Origin: Aurantimonas sp. 22II-16-19i
Lineage (GTDB): Bacteria > Pseudomonadota > Alphaproteobacteria > Rhizobiales > Rhizobiaceae
Direction of reading: 5' to 3'
NCBI RefSeq assembly: GCF_002088275.1
Contig: NZ_AQQS01000002.1
Span: 186,001-250,000, forward strand
DNA length: 64,000 nt
Below the pieces are notes generated by a model. It was not told the DNA's origin and searched no databases. It saw only the letters and a list, made by a program, of their open reading frames with translations. The position numbers and the translations under genes were made by a program. This document shows, one piece after another, positions 16,460-24,993 of this stretch (positions within the stretch are counted from its first letter, which is position 1; each line of letters opens with the position of its first letter).

Positions 16460-17416
16460 ATGACACGAATCGTCTTTCTCGACCGCGAGACCATCGGCCC
16501 GGACATCGAGCTGACCCGCCCTTCGGCCGAGCACGAATGGGTGGAATATGCCTCGACCCGGCCCGAGGATGTCGCCGAGCGGCTCCAGGGCGCGACGATC
16601 GCCGTGACCAACAAGGTGCCGATCCGCCGCGACAGCCTCGAGAAGCTGACCGACCTGAAATTCGTCACCGTCGCGGCGACGGGCTACGACGTCATCGACA
16701 TCGAGGCCTTCCGCGAGCGGGGCATCCCGGTCTCCAACGTCCGCGGCTATGCCGAAAACACCGTGCCGGACCACGCCATGGCGATGATCCTCGCACTGTC
16801 GCGCTCGCTCCCCGGCTACAGGCAGGACGTCATCGACGGAGCCTGGCAGAAATCCGGCCAGTTCTGCTTCTTCAACCACCCGATCTTCGATCTGGCCGGG
16901 CGCAAGCTCGGCATCCTCGGCGAGGGGGTCATCGGCCAGGGTGTGGCGAAGCGCGCCGCCGCCTTCGGCATGTCGGTCATGTTCGCCGCCCACAAGGGGG
17001 TGTCGGGCATGGGACCACTCTATACGCCCTTCGACGAGGTGATCGAGACGGCCGATGTCCTCACCCTCCACGCGCCGCTGACGCCGCAGACGAAGAACAT
17101 GATCGCGATGCCGGAATTCCGGCGGATGAAGAAGAAGCCGCTGATCGTCAACACCTCCCGCGGCGGCCTCGTCGACGAGGCCGATCTCGTCCAGGCCCTG
17201 GAGGAAGGGCTGATCGCCGGCCTCGGCTTCGACGTCCTCACCAGGGAGCCGCCGGCGCCGGACAATCCGCTTCTGAAGGTGCTGTCCCGTCCCAACGTCA
17301 TCGTCACGCCGCATGTCGCCTGGGCGAGCAACGAGGCGCAAAGCGAGGTCTGGCGGCAGGTGGTCGACAGCATCGACCGGTTCGTCGCCGGCGAGCCGGT
17401 GCGCCGGGTGGTGTGA
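16460..17416 (+). CDS. D-2-hydroxyacid dehydrogenase (glycerate dehydrogenase-like)
   Basis: A 318-residue NAD(P)-dependent dehydrogenase. The nucleotide-binding motif is LGILGEGVIGQGVA (GxGxxG form), and the catalytic triad appears as Arg in NTSRGGLVDE, Glu in FDVLTREPP and His in VTPHVAWAS. Family comparison favours hydroxypyruvate reductase/glycerate dehydrogenase, which interconverts hydroxypyruvate and glycerate, but lactate- or phosphonate-type substrates are not excluded. GGAG precedes the ATG. Confidence 0.88.
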   Translation: MTRIVFLDRETIGPDIELTRPSAEHEWVEYASTRPEDVAERLQGATIAVTNKVPIRRDSLEKLTDLKFVTVAATGYDVIDIEAFRERGIPVSNVRGYAENTVPDHAMAMILALSRSLPGYRQDVIDGAWQKSGQFCFFNHPIFDLAGRKLGILGEGVIGQGVAKRAAAFGMSVMFAAHKGVSGMGPLYTPFDEVIETADVLTLHAPLTPQTKNMIAMPEFRRMKKKPLIVNTSRGGLVDEADLVQALEEGLIAGLGFDVLTREPPAPDNPLLKVLSRPNVIVTPHVAWASNEAQSEVWRQVVDSIDRFVAGEPVRRVV

Positions 17417-17449
17417 GCGAAGGGGCGCGAGCGAGCTGCCTTCGGGAGT

Positions 17450-17467
17450 CGGCGCCGGGGGGCGCCG
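17450..17467. terminator. Candidate hairpin between convergent genes
   Basis: CGGCGCC and GGCGCCG pair around a GGGG loop between the dehydrogenase and histidine kinase stops; flanking CTTC/GAAG can extend the stem. No T-run, so a factor-independent terminator is uncertain. Confidence 0.4.
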
Positions 17468-17505
17468 AAGGGCACCCTCCGTCCCGACCCGGTCCAGGCC
17501 GCCCC

Positions 17506-19002
17506 TCACGCCGGGATGCGGATGAGCGCGCGCAGGCCGCCGAGCGTGCTGTCCGACAACAGGATGTCGCCGCCATGGGCCCGGGCGATGTCGCGGGCGA
17601 TGGCGAGGCCGAGGCCGGTACCGCCGGCGTCGAGATTGCGGGCGCCGTCGAGCCGCACGAAGGGCTTGAACACCTCCTCGCGCTGGTCGCTCGCGATGCC
17701 GGGCCCGTCGTCCTCGATGGCGAGCGACAGCCAGCGGGCATCGTGGGTGACGGTCACCTTCACGTGGGCGGCGTGGCGCAGGGCATTGGCGACGATGTTG
17801 GAGATCATCCGCGTGAAGGCGTTCGGCCGCACGGTGACGCGGGTGTCGCCGGAGATGTCGAAGGCGAGCGCCTTGCCCTTCAATTCGGCCTCGGCCTGGT
17901 AGCGCTCCATCAGCGGTTCGAGGTCGATTTCCGCGACGTCCTCGCCGGCCTCCCCCTTGGCGAAGGCGAGATAACCCTCCAGCATCCGCTGCATCTCGTC
18001 GATGTCGGCGTTCAGTTCGTCCTGATCCTCGCCCTCGCCGAGCAGCGCCAGCTGTAGGCGGAACCGCGTCAGGACGGTGCGCAGGTCGTGGCTGACGCCG
18101 CTGAGCATGCGGGTGCGCTGCTCGATCTGCCGCTCGATGCGGTCGCGCATCTGGATGAAGGCCACCGACGCCTGGCGAACCTCGGATGCGCCGCGCGGGC
18201 GAAAATCCGACGGCATCGGTTTGCCGCGGCCGAACTCGTCGGCCGCCGCGGCCAGCGCCTGGATCGGCCGGATCTGGTTGCGCAGGAAGAGCACGGCGAT
18301 GACGAGGAGCACCAGCGACGTGCCGACCATCCAGATCAGGAAGATGTGGGTGTTCGACGCATAGGCCGAGTTGCGGGGCGCGAAGACCCGCAGGACGCCG
18401 TCGTCGAGCCGGATGCGGATCTCGACGATCTTGGAATTGCCGACGGTATCGATCCAGAAGGGTCGACCGATCTGCTTGGTCACCTCCTCGGAGAGGATCC
18501 CGTCGAGGATGTTGAAGAAGGGCTTCGGCGCCGGTGGCGGCAGGTCGCCGGGCGGCAGCAGCGAAATGTTGAGATCGAGCCGCCGCTGGGCAACGTCGAG
18601 AATGCGGGTGCGGTCGCCGGCATCCTCCTCGGTCTCGATCAGGTCGACCACCGCCGCGATGTCCTTGACCACGGCCTGGGACAGGCGCTCCGTCACCAGC
18701 GCCCAGTGGCGCTCCATGAAGACGACCGTGACGACGCATTGCAGGAGGATCATCGGCGCGAGGATGATGATCAGCGAGCGGGCATAGAGGCCCTTCGGCA
18801 GGAAGCGCCGGGCGATGCGCGGAACCGGCCGCAGCGGTCCGCGCCAGACGTCGACCCGGCTCGGCACCCGGCCCAGCATCGTCTCGACCACCCGGCCGAC
18901 GCGCTGCGAGAACCGGCGCTCGCGCAGGTCACGGAGCGGCAGCGCCCGGTTTCGCGGCTTGCGGGTGCGCAGGAGACGGTCGATCAGGGTCATGAGCCTC
19001 AT
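17506..19002 (-). CDS. EnvZ-like sensor histidine kinase
   Basis: A 498-residue membrane kinase. Basic N-terminal tail, first transmembrane segment LIIILAPMILLQCVVTVVF, a periplasmic domain of about 150 residues, second segment IFLIWMVGTSLVLLVIAVLF, HAMP (RNQIRPIQALAAAADEFG), the phospho-acceptor His in MLSGVSHDLRTVLTRFRL, and the ATPase with N box (NAFTRMISNIVANALRHA), DDGPGI and GTGLGLAIARDIARAHGG. It most likely phosphorylates the OmpR-type regulator encoded 800 bases upstream on the same strand. That pair is separated by an antisense parDE module. ATG at 19002 or 18993 are both possible; neither has a strong ribosome site. Confidence 0.9.
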   Translation of the reverse strand: MRLMTLIDRLLRTRKPRNRALPLRDLRERRFSQRVGRVVETMLGRVPSRVDVWRGPLRPVPRIARRFLPKGLYARSLIIILAPMILLQCVVTVVFMERHWALVTERLSQAVVKDIAAVVDLIETEEDAGDRTRILDVAQRRLDLNISLLPPGDLPPPAPKPFFNILDGILSEEVTKQIGRPFWIDTVGNSKIVEIRIRLDDGVLRVFAPRNSAYASNTHIFLIWMVGTSLVLLVIAVLFLRNQIRPIQALAAAADEFGRGKPMPSDFRPRGASEVRQASVAFIQMRDRIERQIEQRTRMLSGVSHDLRTVLTRFRLQLALLGEGEDQDELNADIDEMQRMLEGYLAFAKGEAGEDVAEIDLEPLMERYQAEAELKGKALAFDISGDTRVTVRPNAFTRMISNIVANALRHAAHVKVTVTHDARWLSLAIEDDGPGIASDQREEVFKPFVRLDGARNLDAGGTGLGLAIARDIARAHGGDILLSDSTLGGLRALIRIPA

Positions 19003-19167
19003 TTAGGTTCGATGCCCGGGTTTCGTCATGCAAAATCGGTGGAAGCATCGAGCGGCGGCGCCGGCGTGACGTCCCGACCTGGTCCGGTGCCATCGCCGGA
19101 CCGCAACCTCACCCCGCTCTCACCATTCCCCACAGCGTCAGCACGCCGTTGACCTCCGGGCTCTGGC

Positions 19168-19184
19168 GTAATACGCTGTATTAC
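19168..19184. promoter_or_regulatory. Palindromic operator of the parDE module
   Basis: GTAATAC (19168-19174), GCT, GTATTAC (19178-19184): a perfect seven-base inverted repeat 17 bases before the antitoxin start. Ribbon-helix-helix antitoxins repress their own operon by binding short palindromes at this place, so autoregulation is likely. Confidence 0.7.
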
Positions 19185-19201
19185 ATCTCGCGAGGTGCGT
19201 C

Positions 19202-19462
19202 ATGGCAAAATCCGAACTCTCAGATCCGATCACATTGCGCGTTCCGCTCGACGTGCTGGAATCGCTCGAGGCGATCGCCGACGTCTCGCAGAGGACGCGG
19301 AGCTGGGTCATGGTTCGGGCGCTGCGCCAGTATCTGGCTGGGGAAGGGGCCGAGGTCCTTGCGATCCGCCGGGGACGCGAGGAGATCCAGTCCGGTCGGT
19401 CCCACGACATCGACGACGTCTTGCGTGAGATCGAGGCCATCGTGGCGGGCAAGGCCGCCTGA
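19202..19462 (+). CDS. CopG/ParD-type antitoxin
   Basis: An 86-residue protein with an N-terminal ribbon-helix-helix: SDPITLRVPLDVLESLEAIADVSQRTRSWVMVRALRQYL spans the beta strand and two helices. The C-terminal half (SGRSHDIDDVLREIEAIV) would wrap the toxin. It overlaps the toxin gene by one base (TGATG), the normal antitoxin-first order, and sits behind a perfect palindrome. It neutralises the toxin encoded next and represses the operon. Confidence 0.85.
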   Translation: MAKSELSDPITLRVPLDVLESLEAIADVSQRTRSWVMVRALRQYLAGEGAEVLAIRRGREEIQSGRSHDIDDVLREIEAIVAGKAA

Positions 19463-19776
19463 TGCGTATGCGCCTCTCCGACGAGGCGCGAGACTTCCTG
19501 CGGAACGAGGCGCGCTATCTGAAGCCACGCAGCCCGAGCGCGGCGCGGCGCCTCGTGGAAACCGTGGGCGAGGCAAGGCGCAGGCTGTCGAGCTTTCCGC
19601 TCATGGGAGCCGGGGACGCGCACGCTCTGGTGCCGGGTTCGCGGCGGCTCGTCATCGGCGACTACGTCATGACGTATGAAATCATCAAAGACGTCATCGC
19701 GATCACGTCGATCCGGCACGGGCGCATGGCACCGAACATGCCGGAAATCGACGACGACTTCGACTTCGAGGCATGA
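19462..19776 (+). CDS. ParE/RelE-superfamily toxin
   Basis: A 104-residue toxin-like protein: LSDEARDFLRNEARYLKPRSPSAARRLVETVGEARRRLSSFPLMG, then RRLVIGDYVMTYEIIKDVIAITSIRHGRM, the typical ParE/RelE C-terminal strand ending in an H-G-R. ParE toxins poison DNA gyrase; RelE-type members cut mRNA. Sequence alone favours ParE because of the antitoxin type. The gene shares one base with the antitoxin stop. The acidic tail IDDDFDFEA is an unusual C-terminal extension. Confidence 0.82.
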   Translation: MRMRLSDEARDFLRNEARYLKPRSPSAARRLVETVGEARRRLSSFPLMGAGDAHALVPGSRRLVIGDYVMTYEIIKDVIAITSIRHGRMAPNMPEIDDDFDFEA

Positions 19777-19794
19777 ATCCGGCGACGGCGCGCC

Positions 19795-20520
19795 TCAGTC
19801 GATGTTCAGCCGGTAGCCGATGCCGCGCACCGTCTGCAGCCAGAGCGGGTTGGTCGGATCCTGCTCGATCTTGCGCCTGAGGCGGTTGATCTGGACGTCG
19901 ACGGTGCGCTCGCCGACCTCGCTCTCCTCGCCGAGAAGCTCCAGCCGCGGGATCGTCTCGCCGGCCTTGGCGGCGAACTGGCTCATGATCTCCTGCTCGC
20001 GCTCGGTCAGCCGGATGATCTCGACGCCCCGCTTCAGCTCGCGCCGCGACAGGGAGAAGGTGAAGGGTCCGAACCGCACGTGCTCGAGCTTGGTGGCCGG
20101 CTGCGGCGCGCCGCGCTTCAGGATGTTGTTGACCCGCAGCAGCAGTTCGCGCGGGTCGAAGGGCTTGGGCAGATAGTCGTCGGCGCCGGCCTCGAGCCCG
20201 GCGATGCGGTCTTCCGTCTCCGAGCGGGCGGTCAGCATCAGGATCGGCGCGTCGCGGGTCTTGCGGATCGAGCGGACGAGGTCGATGCCGTTCTCGCCGG
20301 GCATCATCACGTCGACGACGACGAGGTCGAAGTCGAGGCCGCCGAGGATGCGGCGTGCCTCCGCGGCATCCGCCGCCACCGACACCCGGAACTGCTTCTC
20401 GGTGAGAAAGCGCGACAGCAGCGAGCGGATGCGGCGGTCGTCGTCGACGATCAGGATGTGCGGCGCATCGTCGTCGATCATCGCGCGCGAACCGGCGATC
20501 TCGGCTTCGGTCTCGGTCAT
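19795..20520 (-). CDS. OmpR-family response regulator (PetR-like)
   Basis: A 241-residue regulator. Receiver domain HILIVDDDRRIRSLLSRFL with phospho-acceptor Asp in LVVVDVMMPG, Thr in LMLTARSE and Lys in LPKPFDPRELLLR; then a winged-helix DNA-binding domain ending VDVQINRLRRKIEQDPTNP and VRGIGYRLN. The start at 20520 forms an ATGA overlap with the upstream marR-type gene, so they are co-translated. The MarR-then-OmpR order resembles petP-petR of Rhodobacter; no petABC is present here. The cognate kinase is probably the one encoded at 17506. Confidence 0.92.
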   Translation of the reverse strand: MTETEAEIAGSRAMIDDDAPHILIVDDDRRIRSLLSRFLTEKQFRVSVAADAAEARRILGGLDFDLVVVDVMMPGENGIDLVRSIRKTRDAPILMLTARSETEDRIAGLEAGADDYLPKPFDPRELLLRVNNILKRGAPQPATKLEHVRFGPFTFSLSRRELKRGVEIIRLTEREQEIMSQFAAKAGETIPRLELLGEESEVGERTVDVQINRLRRKIEQDPTNPLWLQTVRGIGYRLNID

Positions 20521-21083
20521 TCGGGGTCTTTCCAGCTGATGTCCTTGCGCTCGAACCACTCGCGGGCCGACTCCCGGTCCGAGGCCATGGCCTTGAGGAA
20601 CGCCGCGATCGGCCGCATGTCCTCGTCGCTGGTCTTGGCGAGCGCCGCCTCGATGCGGCGCACCTGCGCCTCGGACAATTCGACCGCGAGCGCGCGGCCC
20701 TTCTGCGTCGGATAGAGCCGGCGCTGGCGCCGGTCCTCGTCGCCGGGGATCTGGCAGATGAAGCCCTCGTCGAGGAGCTGTCGCAAGACCCGGGAGAGGG
20801 ACTGCTTGGTGATCTGCAGGATGTCGAGCAGCTCGGCGATGGTCAGGCCCGGGTCGCGGTTGACGAAGTGCAGGACGCGGTGATGGGCCCGCCCGAAGCC
20901 GTAGCGGATGAGGATCTCGTCGGCGTCGCCGGTGAACTCGCGATAGGCGAAGAAGAGGAGCTCGATCACGCGGAAGTCGAGGCTGCCCTGGGTCGGCAGA
21001 GGATCGCGCACGACGGCCCCATCGCAGTCGTTGGTCGGATCGGTCTGAATGGCCGGGATGTCCATTAAATAGGTCAGCACCAT
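20517..21083 (-). CDS. MarR family regulator (PetP-like)
   Basis: A 188-residue MarR-type protein: LRLRYGFG-like dimer region ILIRYGFGRAHHRVLHFV, helix-turn-helix LTIAELLDILQITKQSLSRVLRQLLDEGFI and wing DEDRRQRRLYPTQKGRAL. Overlaps the OmpR-type gene by four bases, as in the petPR arrangement. It is divergent from ilvE across 190 bases of AT-richer DNA that should contain both promoters. Alternative start six codons later (ATG 21065); neither has an obvious ribosome site. Confidence 0.88.
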   Translation of the reverse strand: MVLTYLMDIPAIQTDPTNDCDGAVVRDPLPTQGSLDFRVIELLFFAYREFTGDADEILIRYGFGRAHHRVLHFVNRDPGLTIAELLDILQITKQSLSRVLRQLLDEGFICQIPGDEDRRQRRLYPTQKGRALAVELSEAQVRRIEAALAKTSDEDMRPIAAFLKAMASDRESAREWFERKDISWKDPE

Positions 21084-21275
21084 TGACGTAATTTCGGTTT
21101 ATTGTTACACCCGCGACATGGATGTGGAAACAGCGCGATACCGCCTTCGCGGCACCGAGCAGATATCATCAATCGCCGTCCTTTCGCATTGCGCCAGCGA
21201 CAATTCTGCCTGCAGTGTGATGTCCCGTCCAACGGCAATCTAGGGAGAGCGCCCGGTCGTGGCGCTGGAAAAACC

Positions 21276-22166
21276 ATGAGCGCGGTTCCATTCGATCAAC
21301 TCGATGGCGAAATCTGGTTCAACGGCGAGTTCGTTGCCTGGAAGGACGCCAAGATTCACGTGCTGACCCACGGCCTGCATTATGCCAGCGCCGTGTTCGA
21401 GGGCGAGCGTGCCTATGGCGGCGAGGTGTTCAAGCTGCGCGAGCACACCGAGCGCCTGATCGAATCCGGCCGCATCCTCGGCTTCAAGATCCCCTATTCC
21501 GCCGACGAGATCGACGCGGCCACCGACGAGCTTCTGTCCCGCCAGGGCCTCTCCGACGCCTATGTCCGGCCGATCGCCTGGCGCGGCTCGGAGATGATGG
21601 GCGTCTCGGCCCAGACCAACCGCATCAACGTCGCCATCGCCATCTGGCAGTGGCCGAGCTATTTCGATCCCGCGACGAAGATGAAGGGCATCCGGCTGGA
21701 TCTCGCCCAGTATCGCCGGCCCGATCCGATGACCGCCCCGTCGAAGTCGAAGGCCGCCGGCCTCTACATGATCTGCACCATCTCCAAGCACGCCGCCGAG
21801 GCGAAGGGCTATGCCGACGCGCTGATGCTCGACTGGCGCGGGCAGGTGGCCGAGGCGACGGGCGCCAACGTCTTCTTCGTGAAGGACGGCGTCATCCACA
21901 CGCCGAAGGCCGACTGCTTCCTCGACGGCATCACCCGGCGCACCGTCATCGGGCTGGCCAAGCGCCGCGGCATCGAGGTGGTCGAGCGGGCGATTATGCC
22001 CGAGGAGCTTTCCGGCTTTTCCGAGTGTTTCCTCACCGGCACCGCCGCCGAGGTGACGCCGGTCTCCGAGATCGCCGACTGGCGCTTCACCCCGGGCGAG
22101 ATCTCCCGGCGCCTCGTCGAGGATTATGCGACCGAAGTTATGCCGAAGCGCGCCGCTGCGGAATAA
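21276..22166 (+). CDS. ilvE: Branched-chain amino acid aminotransferase
   Basis: A 296-residue fold-type IV PLP enzyme making Val, Leu and Ile from their 2-oxo acids with glutamate. Hallmarks: GLHYASAVFEGERAYGG, the catalytic Lys in PSKSKAAGLYM, and EATGANVFFVKDG with the PLP-contacting Glu, plus FLDGITRRTVI. Normal family length. ATG at 21276 is preceded by GGAA at suitable distance; the open frame extends 58 codons upstream without family similarity. A hairpin terminator follows the stop. Confidence 0.94.
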   Translation: MSAVPFDQLDGEIWFNGEFVAWKDAKIHVLTHGLHYASAVFEGERAYGGEVFKLREHTERLIESGRILGFKIPYSADEIDAATDELLSRQGLSDAYVRPIAWRGSEMMGVSAQTNRINVAIAIWQWPSYFDPATKMKGIRLDLAQYRRPDPMTAPSKSKAAGLYMICTISKHAAEAKGYADALMLDWRGQVAEATGANVFFVKDGVIHTPKADCFLDGITRRTVIGLAKRRGIEVVERAIMPEELSGFSECFLTGTAAEVTPVSEIADWRFTPGEISRRLVEDYATEVMPKRAAAE

Positions 22167-22188
22167 CCGCAAGCCATCGCCTGTCATC

Positions 22189-22231
22189 GCCAGCGGGCGC
22201 CTGCCGGATCGGTGGGCGCCCGTTGGCGTTT
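22189..22231. terminator. Terminator hairpin after ilvE
   Basis: GCCAGCGGGCGCC (22189-22201) pairs with GGCGCCCGTTGGC (22215-22227) over 13 bases with one wobble, followed by GTTT. It lies between the convergent ilvE and DMT transporter genes. Confidence 0.65.
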
Positions 22232-22295
22232 GCGGGCCGGCTGTGCTGGGCCACGAGGCGAGGAAGCCGCAAGGCGGGCGACAACGATCGCCGGC

Positions 22296-23219
22296 TCAGT
22301 GCAGCGTGCGCGGCACGGTCTTCGGCGGCACGCCGTCGTCGACGATCTTCTGCCGGTGGAACAGGAACAGCCCGGCGACGATGATGATGACCGCGCCGAC
22401 CAGCACCTGCGGCGTCGGCAGGTTGCCGAAGAAGACGAGGCCGAAGATCGCCGCCCAGAGCAGCAGCGTGTATTGCAGCGGCGCCAGCGTCGAGGCCGGG
22501 GCGAGCTTCAGCGAGCGGGTGATCAAGAGGTGGGCGCTGCAGGAGACGACGCCGAGGAGGAGCAGCGCGCCGAGGTCGAAGGCGGAGGGCGTGACCCATG
22601 TGGTCACCGACAGGACCGCGCCGGCAATGAGGGCGGTGAGGGTCTGCCAGCCGACCAGCGTGGCGTCGCTGGTCCTGCGCAGCGTCCGCGCCAGGACCAG
22701 CGTCATCGCGAAGGCGATGCTGCCGACGAAGGCGAAGAGCGAAGCGAGCGACAGCGAGGCCGAGGAGGGCTGCAGCGCGACGACGACGCCGAGAAAGCCG
22801 ACGACGATCGCCACCCAGCGACGCCAGCCGACCTTCTCGCCGAGAAATACATGGGAGATCGCCGCGACGTAGATCGGTCCGGCCATGTAGAAGGTCATCA
22901 CGTCGGCGAGCGGCATGGTGGCGACGGCGGCGTAGAAGAGCCCGGTGTCGACGGTGGCGCACAGCGCCCGCATCGCCTGCAGCCCCGGGCGCTCGGCGCT
23001 GAACAGGGCGACCTTGCCCTGGCGCAGGAGCAGCGGCCCGAGGATCAGGAACGCGCCCAGCGAGCGGATCAGCAGCACCTGCCCGACCGAGAAGCTTGCC
23101 ACCAGCCATTTGCCCATGGCGTCGTTGAGCGCGAACATGAAGTCGCCGACGAGCATCAGGATGACGCCGAGGGCGACGGGGCCGACGAGCGGAGCGGCGG
23201 AAAACGGGCGGGCGGTCAT
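22296..23219 (-). CDS. DMT superfamily (EamA) transporter
   Basis: A 307-residue inner-membrane protein with two EamA repeats and about ten helices: MLVGDFMFALNDAMGKWLV opens repeat one, ADVMTFYMAGPIYVAAISHVFLGEKVGWRRW closes it, and APASTLAPLQYTLLLWAAIFGLVFFG is the matching part of repeat two. Probably exports amino acids or related metabolites. The start at 23219 begins the first helix; in-frame codons up to 23426 add a proline-rich stretch without similarity. Confidence 0.87.
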   Translation of the reverse strand: MTARPFSAAPLVGPVALGVILMLVGDFMFALNDAMGKWLVASFSVGQVLLIRSLGAFLILGPLLLRQGKVALFSAERPGLQAMRALCATVDTGLFYAAVATMPLADVMTFYMAGPIYVAAISHVFLGEKVGWRRWVAIVVGFLGVVVALQPSSASLSLASLFAFVGSIAFAMTLVLARTLRRTSDATLVGWQTLTALIAGAVLSVTTWVTPSAFDLGALLLLGVVSCSAHLLITRSLKLAPASTLAPLQYTLLLWAAIFGLVFFGNLPTPQVLVGAVIIIVAGLFLFHRQKIVDDGVPPKTVPRTLH

Positions 23220-23554
23220 GGGTTCGATTCGAGGCTCGTGTGCGCATGGGCCGGCGACGATGGTCGCCGTGGCCGATCCAGGCGTCGGATCGGCCGGTGG
23301 CTCCTGCTTCGCAGTCTGGTTGATCGTCGTGGACGCCCTCGGCGATGCTCTATGGCGCTTCGCCGGGGCCGGCAACAGAATTTGCGAGGGGGCCGGCGAT
23401 TGGCATCGATCCCCGCATGGGGCCACCGCACGCCCTCGATCGCGGGACGCGAAACCGCCGGCGGCCTATTGGCATCGCCGCCGTTTCGATGACAAGACAG
23501 CCACTTGCCATGCGGCCCGCACAAGCGGCCATCCTCGAACGACGAAGCGTGCCG
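23220..23554. other. Divergent intergenic region
   Basis: About 335 bases between the DMT exporter and the spermidine-synthase-like gene. It must hold both promoters, but no clear -35/-10 pair, operator palindrome or small gene stands out. Short open frames here have atypical codon usage. Confidence 0.35.
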
Positions 23555-24235
23555 ATGATACCCTGGGAACACCTCGCCACGACGCAGATCCCCGGCACCG
23601 GGGGCGACATGAAGCTGATGCGCCGCGGCGCCGAATATTCGATCATGCTCGGCCGCATCGAGCTGATGAACAGCCGGCTGTCCGGCTCGGAGGAAGCCCT
23701 GGCGCAACTCTCGCTCGACAGGATCGCCGGGCGGCCGACGCCGGCGATCCTCGTCGGCGGGCTCGGCATGGGCTTCACCCTGCGGGCGCTTCTTGCCACA
23801 GCGCCGGCCGATGCACGCATCGTCGTCGCCGAACTCGTCCCGGCCGTCGTCGACTGGGCGAGGGGGCCGATGGCGCACATCTTCGCCGGCAGCCTCGACG
23901 ACCCGCGGGTCGAGATCGTGGTCCGTGACGTCGGCGCGCTGATCGGCGAGACGACGGCGGGCTTCGACGCCATCCTGCTCGACGTCGACAACGGGCCGGA
24001 GGGGCTGACCAGCGACGCCAACGACGCGCTTTATGCGGCCAGGGGCCTCGGCGAGGCGCGCCGGGCGCTGACGGACGGCGGCGTCCTGGCGGTCTGGTCG
24101 CAGGGGCCGGACGAGCGCTTCGCCGCAAGGCTCAGGCGCGGCGCCTTCGACGTCGAGGAGGCGCGGGTCAAGGCTCATCGCGGCAAGCGCGGCGCCCGGC
24201 ACGTCATCTGGCTGGCGGTGAAGCCGTCTGCCTGA
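23555..24235 (+). CDS. Spermidine synthase-like methyltransferase-fold protein
   Basis: A 226-residue protein of the spermine/spermidine synthase family fold: AILVGGLGMGFTLRALLATAP is the nucleotide-binding loop, RIVVAELVPAVVDWAR motif II, and DAILLDVDNGPEGL the acidic loop. It lacks an obvious full N-terminal beta domain, and the aminopropyl-donor residues cannot be confirmed, so it may bind decarboxylated SAM or SAM for another substrate. ATG at 23555 begins the similarity (GAAG upstream); earlier in-frame ATGs exist. Followed 86 bases later by an MBL hydrolase in the same direction. Confidence 0.8.
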   Translation: MIPWEHLATTQIPGTGGDMKLMRRGAEYSIMLGRIELMNSRLSGSEEALAQLSLDRIAGRPTPAILVGGLGMGFTLRALLATAPADARIVVAELVPAVVDWARGPMAHIFAGSLDDPRVEIVVRDVGALIGETTAGFDAILLDVDNGPEGLTSDANDALYAARGLGEARRALTDGGVLAVWSQGPDERFAARLRRGAFDVEEARVKAHRGKRGARHVIWLAVKPSA

Positions 24236-24320
24236 TGGGGGAAAGGCTTGCCGGCAGCCGCGCCGGTCGCCACCTTGCCTGACGACATCCAGTCAACGCT
24301 CTTGCATCGATGAGGACACC

Positions 24321-24962
24321 TTGGCCCAGCTCAGCGCCCGGATCGTGCCGGTCACGCCCTTCCAGCAGAACTGCTGCATTCTCTTCGACGAGGCCGCAAG
24401 GGTCGGCGTCGTCATCGATCCCGGCGGCGACGCCGACCAGGTCTTCGCAGCGATTACGGAACTCGGCATCGAGCTGAAGGAGATCTGGCTCACCCACGGC
24501 CATCTCGACCATGCCGGCGGCGCCATGGACCTGAAGGCTCTGACCGGCGTCGAGATCGTCGGTCCGCACGAGGACGACAGAATGCTGCTCGATACGATCG
24601 AGGAGCAGTCGAAGGCCTTCGGCGTCGGCGGGGGCATGAAGAACTGCACCCCCGATCGCTGGCTGAGCGAGGGCGACGTGCTGACCTTCGGCGGCCACTC
24701 CTTCGAGGTCTTCCACACGCCCGGCCATGCGCCCGGGCACGTCATCTTCTTTCACCGCATGGCGCGGTTCGCTCATCTCGGCGACGTGCTCTTTGCCGGC
24801 TCGATCGGCCGCACGGACCTGCCGGGCGGCGACCACGAGACGCTGCTGCGATCGATCCGCGACAAGGTGCTGCCGCTCGGCGACGACGTCGGCTTCCTGT
24901 GCGGCCACGGGCCGGGCAGCCGCATCGGCGACGAGCGGCGGACCAACCCGTTCCTCACCTGA
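24321..24962 (+). CDS. MBL-fold metallohydrolase (YcbL/glyoxalase II-like)
   Basis: A 213-residue hydrolase with the metal motif THGHLDHAGG, HTPGHAPGHVIFF and C-terminal CGHGPGSRIGDERRTNPFL. The compact size and the PGHxxGH spacing fit YcbL-type thioesterases related to glyoxalase II, acting on glutathione thioesters such as S-lactoylglutathione. The start is TTG, supported by GAGG five bases upstream and the match of the first residues to the family. Confidence 0.88.
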   Translation: MAQLSARIVPVTPFQQNCCILFDEAARVGVVIDPGGDADQVFAAITELGIELKEIWLTHGHLDHAGGAMDLKALTGVEIVGPHEDDRMLLDTIEEQSKAFGVGGGMKNCTPDRWLSEGDVLTFGGHSFEVFHTPGHAPGHVIFFHRMARFAHLGDVLFAGSIGRTDLPGGDHETLLRSIRDKVLPLGDDVGFLCGHGPGSRIGDERRTNPFLT

Positions 24963-24993
24963 GCGCCCGATCCGGCGGCCGGCTCGTCGCCGG

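Noticed and set aside
16301-18739. Long minus-strand frame spanning the hydroxyacid dehydrogenase and kinase
   Set aside because: Composition is that of a shadow frame, and both real genes show intact family motifs.
21102-21275. 58-codon N-terminal extension of ilvE
   Set aside because: No similarity to aminotransferases, and the region is the divergent promoter of marR and ilvE.
24321-24962. MBL hydrolase considered as the missing PhnP
   Set aside because: Sequence and size fit the YcbL/glyoxalase II type, it is 7 kb from phnN, and has no Pho box.
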